Shown here: positions 40,127 through 40,242 of the stretch, in pieces
Numbering within the stretch: position 1 is the first letter of the stretch
Layout: the number at the start of each line of letters is the position of its first letter
IMG/VR virus record: IMGVR_UViG_3300020715_000102
Span: 1 to 40,242 of that record
Direction: 5' to 3' (one strand)
Source of the DNA: a virus
DNA length: 40,242 nucleotides
Notes under the pieces: generated by a model
Databases searched by the model: none
The model's input: the letters and a program-made list of their open reading frames with translations, nothing else
What the model was told of the DNA's origin: nothing
Made by a program: the position numbers and the translations under genes

Positions 40127-40242
40127 TAAATGCTGGCGTTTCTCTATTTTTCCATTTATGTAAATGAATTTTTCCCTCGCGAACATATTTTTGATAACTT
40201 GCTATTGAATTATTTTTAATGATATATTGTGGAGGCATTGCA
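40122..40242 (-). CDS. Small basic protein, possibly partial
   Basis: A frame of at least 38 residues ends at TAA 40122; the first ATG is 40238, but the frame stays open to the window edge. Basic and polar, ending in 'HLHKWKNRETPAFI'. Not recognised. Confidence 0.4.
   Translation of the reverse strand, partial: AMPPQYIIKNNSIASYQKYVREGKIHLHKWKNRETPAFI

Overview
This window looks like a piece of a large, AT-rich tailed-phage genome, most likely a T4-type myovirus, sequenced as an isolate or a metagenome contig. The signs are: tail-fibre genes, one with an S74 self-cleaving chaperone end; a GH19 endolysin; a T4-style ATP-dependent DNA ligase; a DexA-like exonuclease; a DUF932 protein; many tiny genes joined by ATGA or GTGA overlaps; and exact copies of the T4 late-promoter octamer TATAAATA just upstream of structural and lysis genes. 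I see no tRNA gene, no CRISPR array and no IS element. The host cannot be named. The OMP-like protein, lipoproteins and signal peptides fit a Gram-negative bacterium.

Layout. (1) 1-2084, plus strand: end of an unknown gene, a small membrane protein, an SPFH lipoprotein, a 47-residue zinc ribbon and a GIY-YIG nuclease gene. (2) 2085-3156: over 1 kb without a gene. It holds a strong promoter, a 45-unit array of 8- and 12-base repeats, a late-promoter octamer, 24 decamer repeats and four dyad sites. (3) 3157-14471: structural region, with a 1154-residue repeat protein and a CBM-like protein (minus), an S74 tail fibre (plus), and three RCC1 seven-bladed propeller genes separated by a DUF4376-type gene and a cupin/oxygenase-like gene. 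(4) 14532-21509: a late operon of seven tightly packed modification genes (sulfotransferase, GT4-methyltransferase-GT2 fusion, YkgJ-like Cys cluster, methyltransferase, TPR-glycosyltransferase, SGNH-like hydrolase, 2OG oxygenase-like). (5) 21628-25711: more tail or fibre proteins. (6) 25759-27817: small lipoprotein unit (minus), endolysin and secreted nuclease (plus). (7) 27838-40242, all minus: an early-type region with groEL, groES, exonuclease, ligase, DUF932, OMP-like protein, lipase, glycosyltransferase, AbrB-like protein, metallophosphoesterase and many small unknown genes.

Two promoter families divide the window. Early-type promoters (AGTGCTTG running into a -35 hexamer, exactly 17 bases, then TATAAT) serve the minus-strand early genes, plus one plus-strand copy in front of the repeat array. 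TATAAATA late promoters serve the structural, modification and lysis genes.

The most unusual part is 9714-21509. Three fibre-like propeller proteins are built from 21 almost identical blades whose few variable positions are recombined between genes. Right after them comes a late-expressed set of sulfo-, glycosyl-, methyl- and oxygenase-type enzymes. I infer a recombination-diversified and possibly chemically decorated receptor-binding apparatus. The repeat region at 1377-3120 is the second most interesting piece and could be a replication origin or a source of non-coding RNA.
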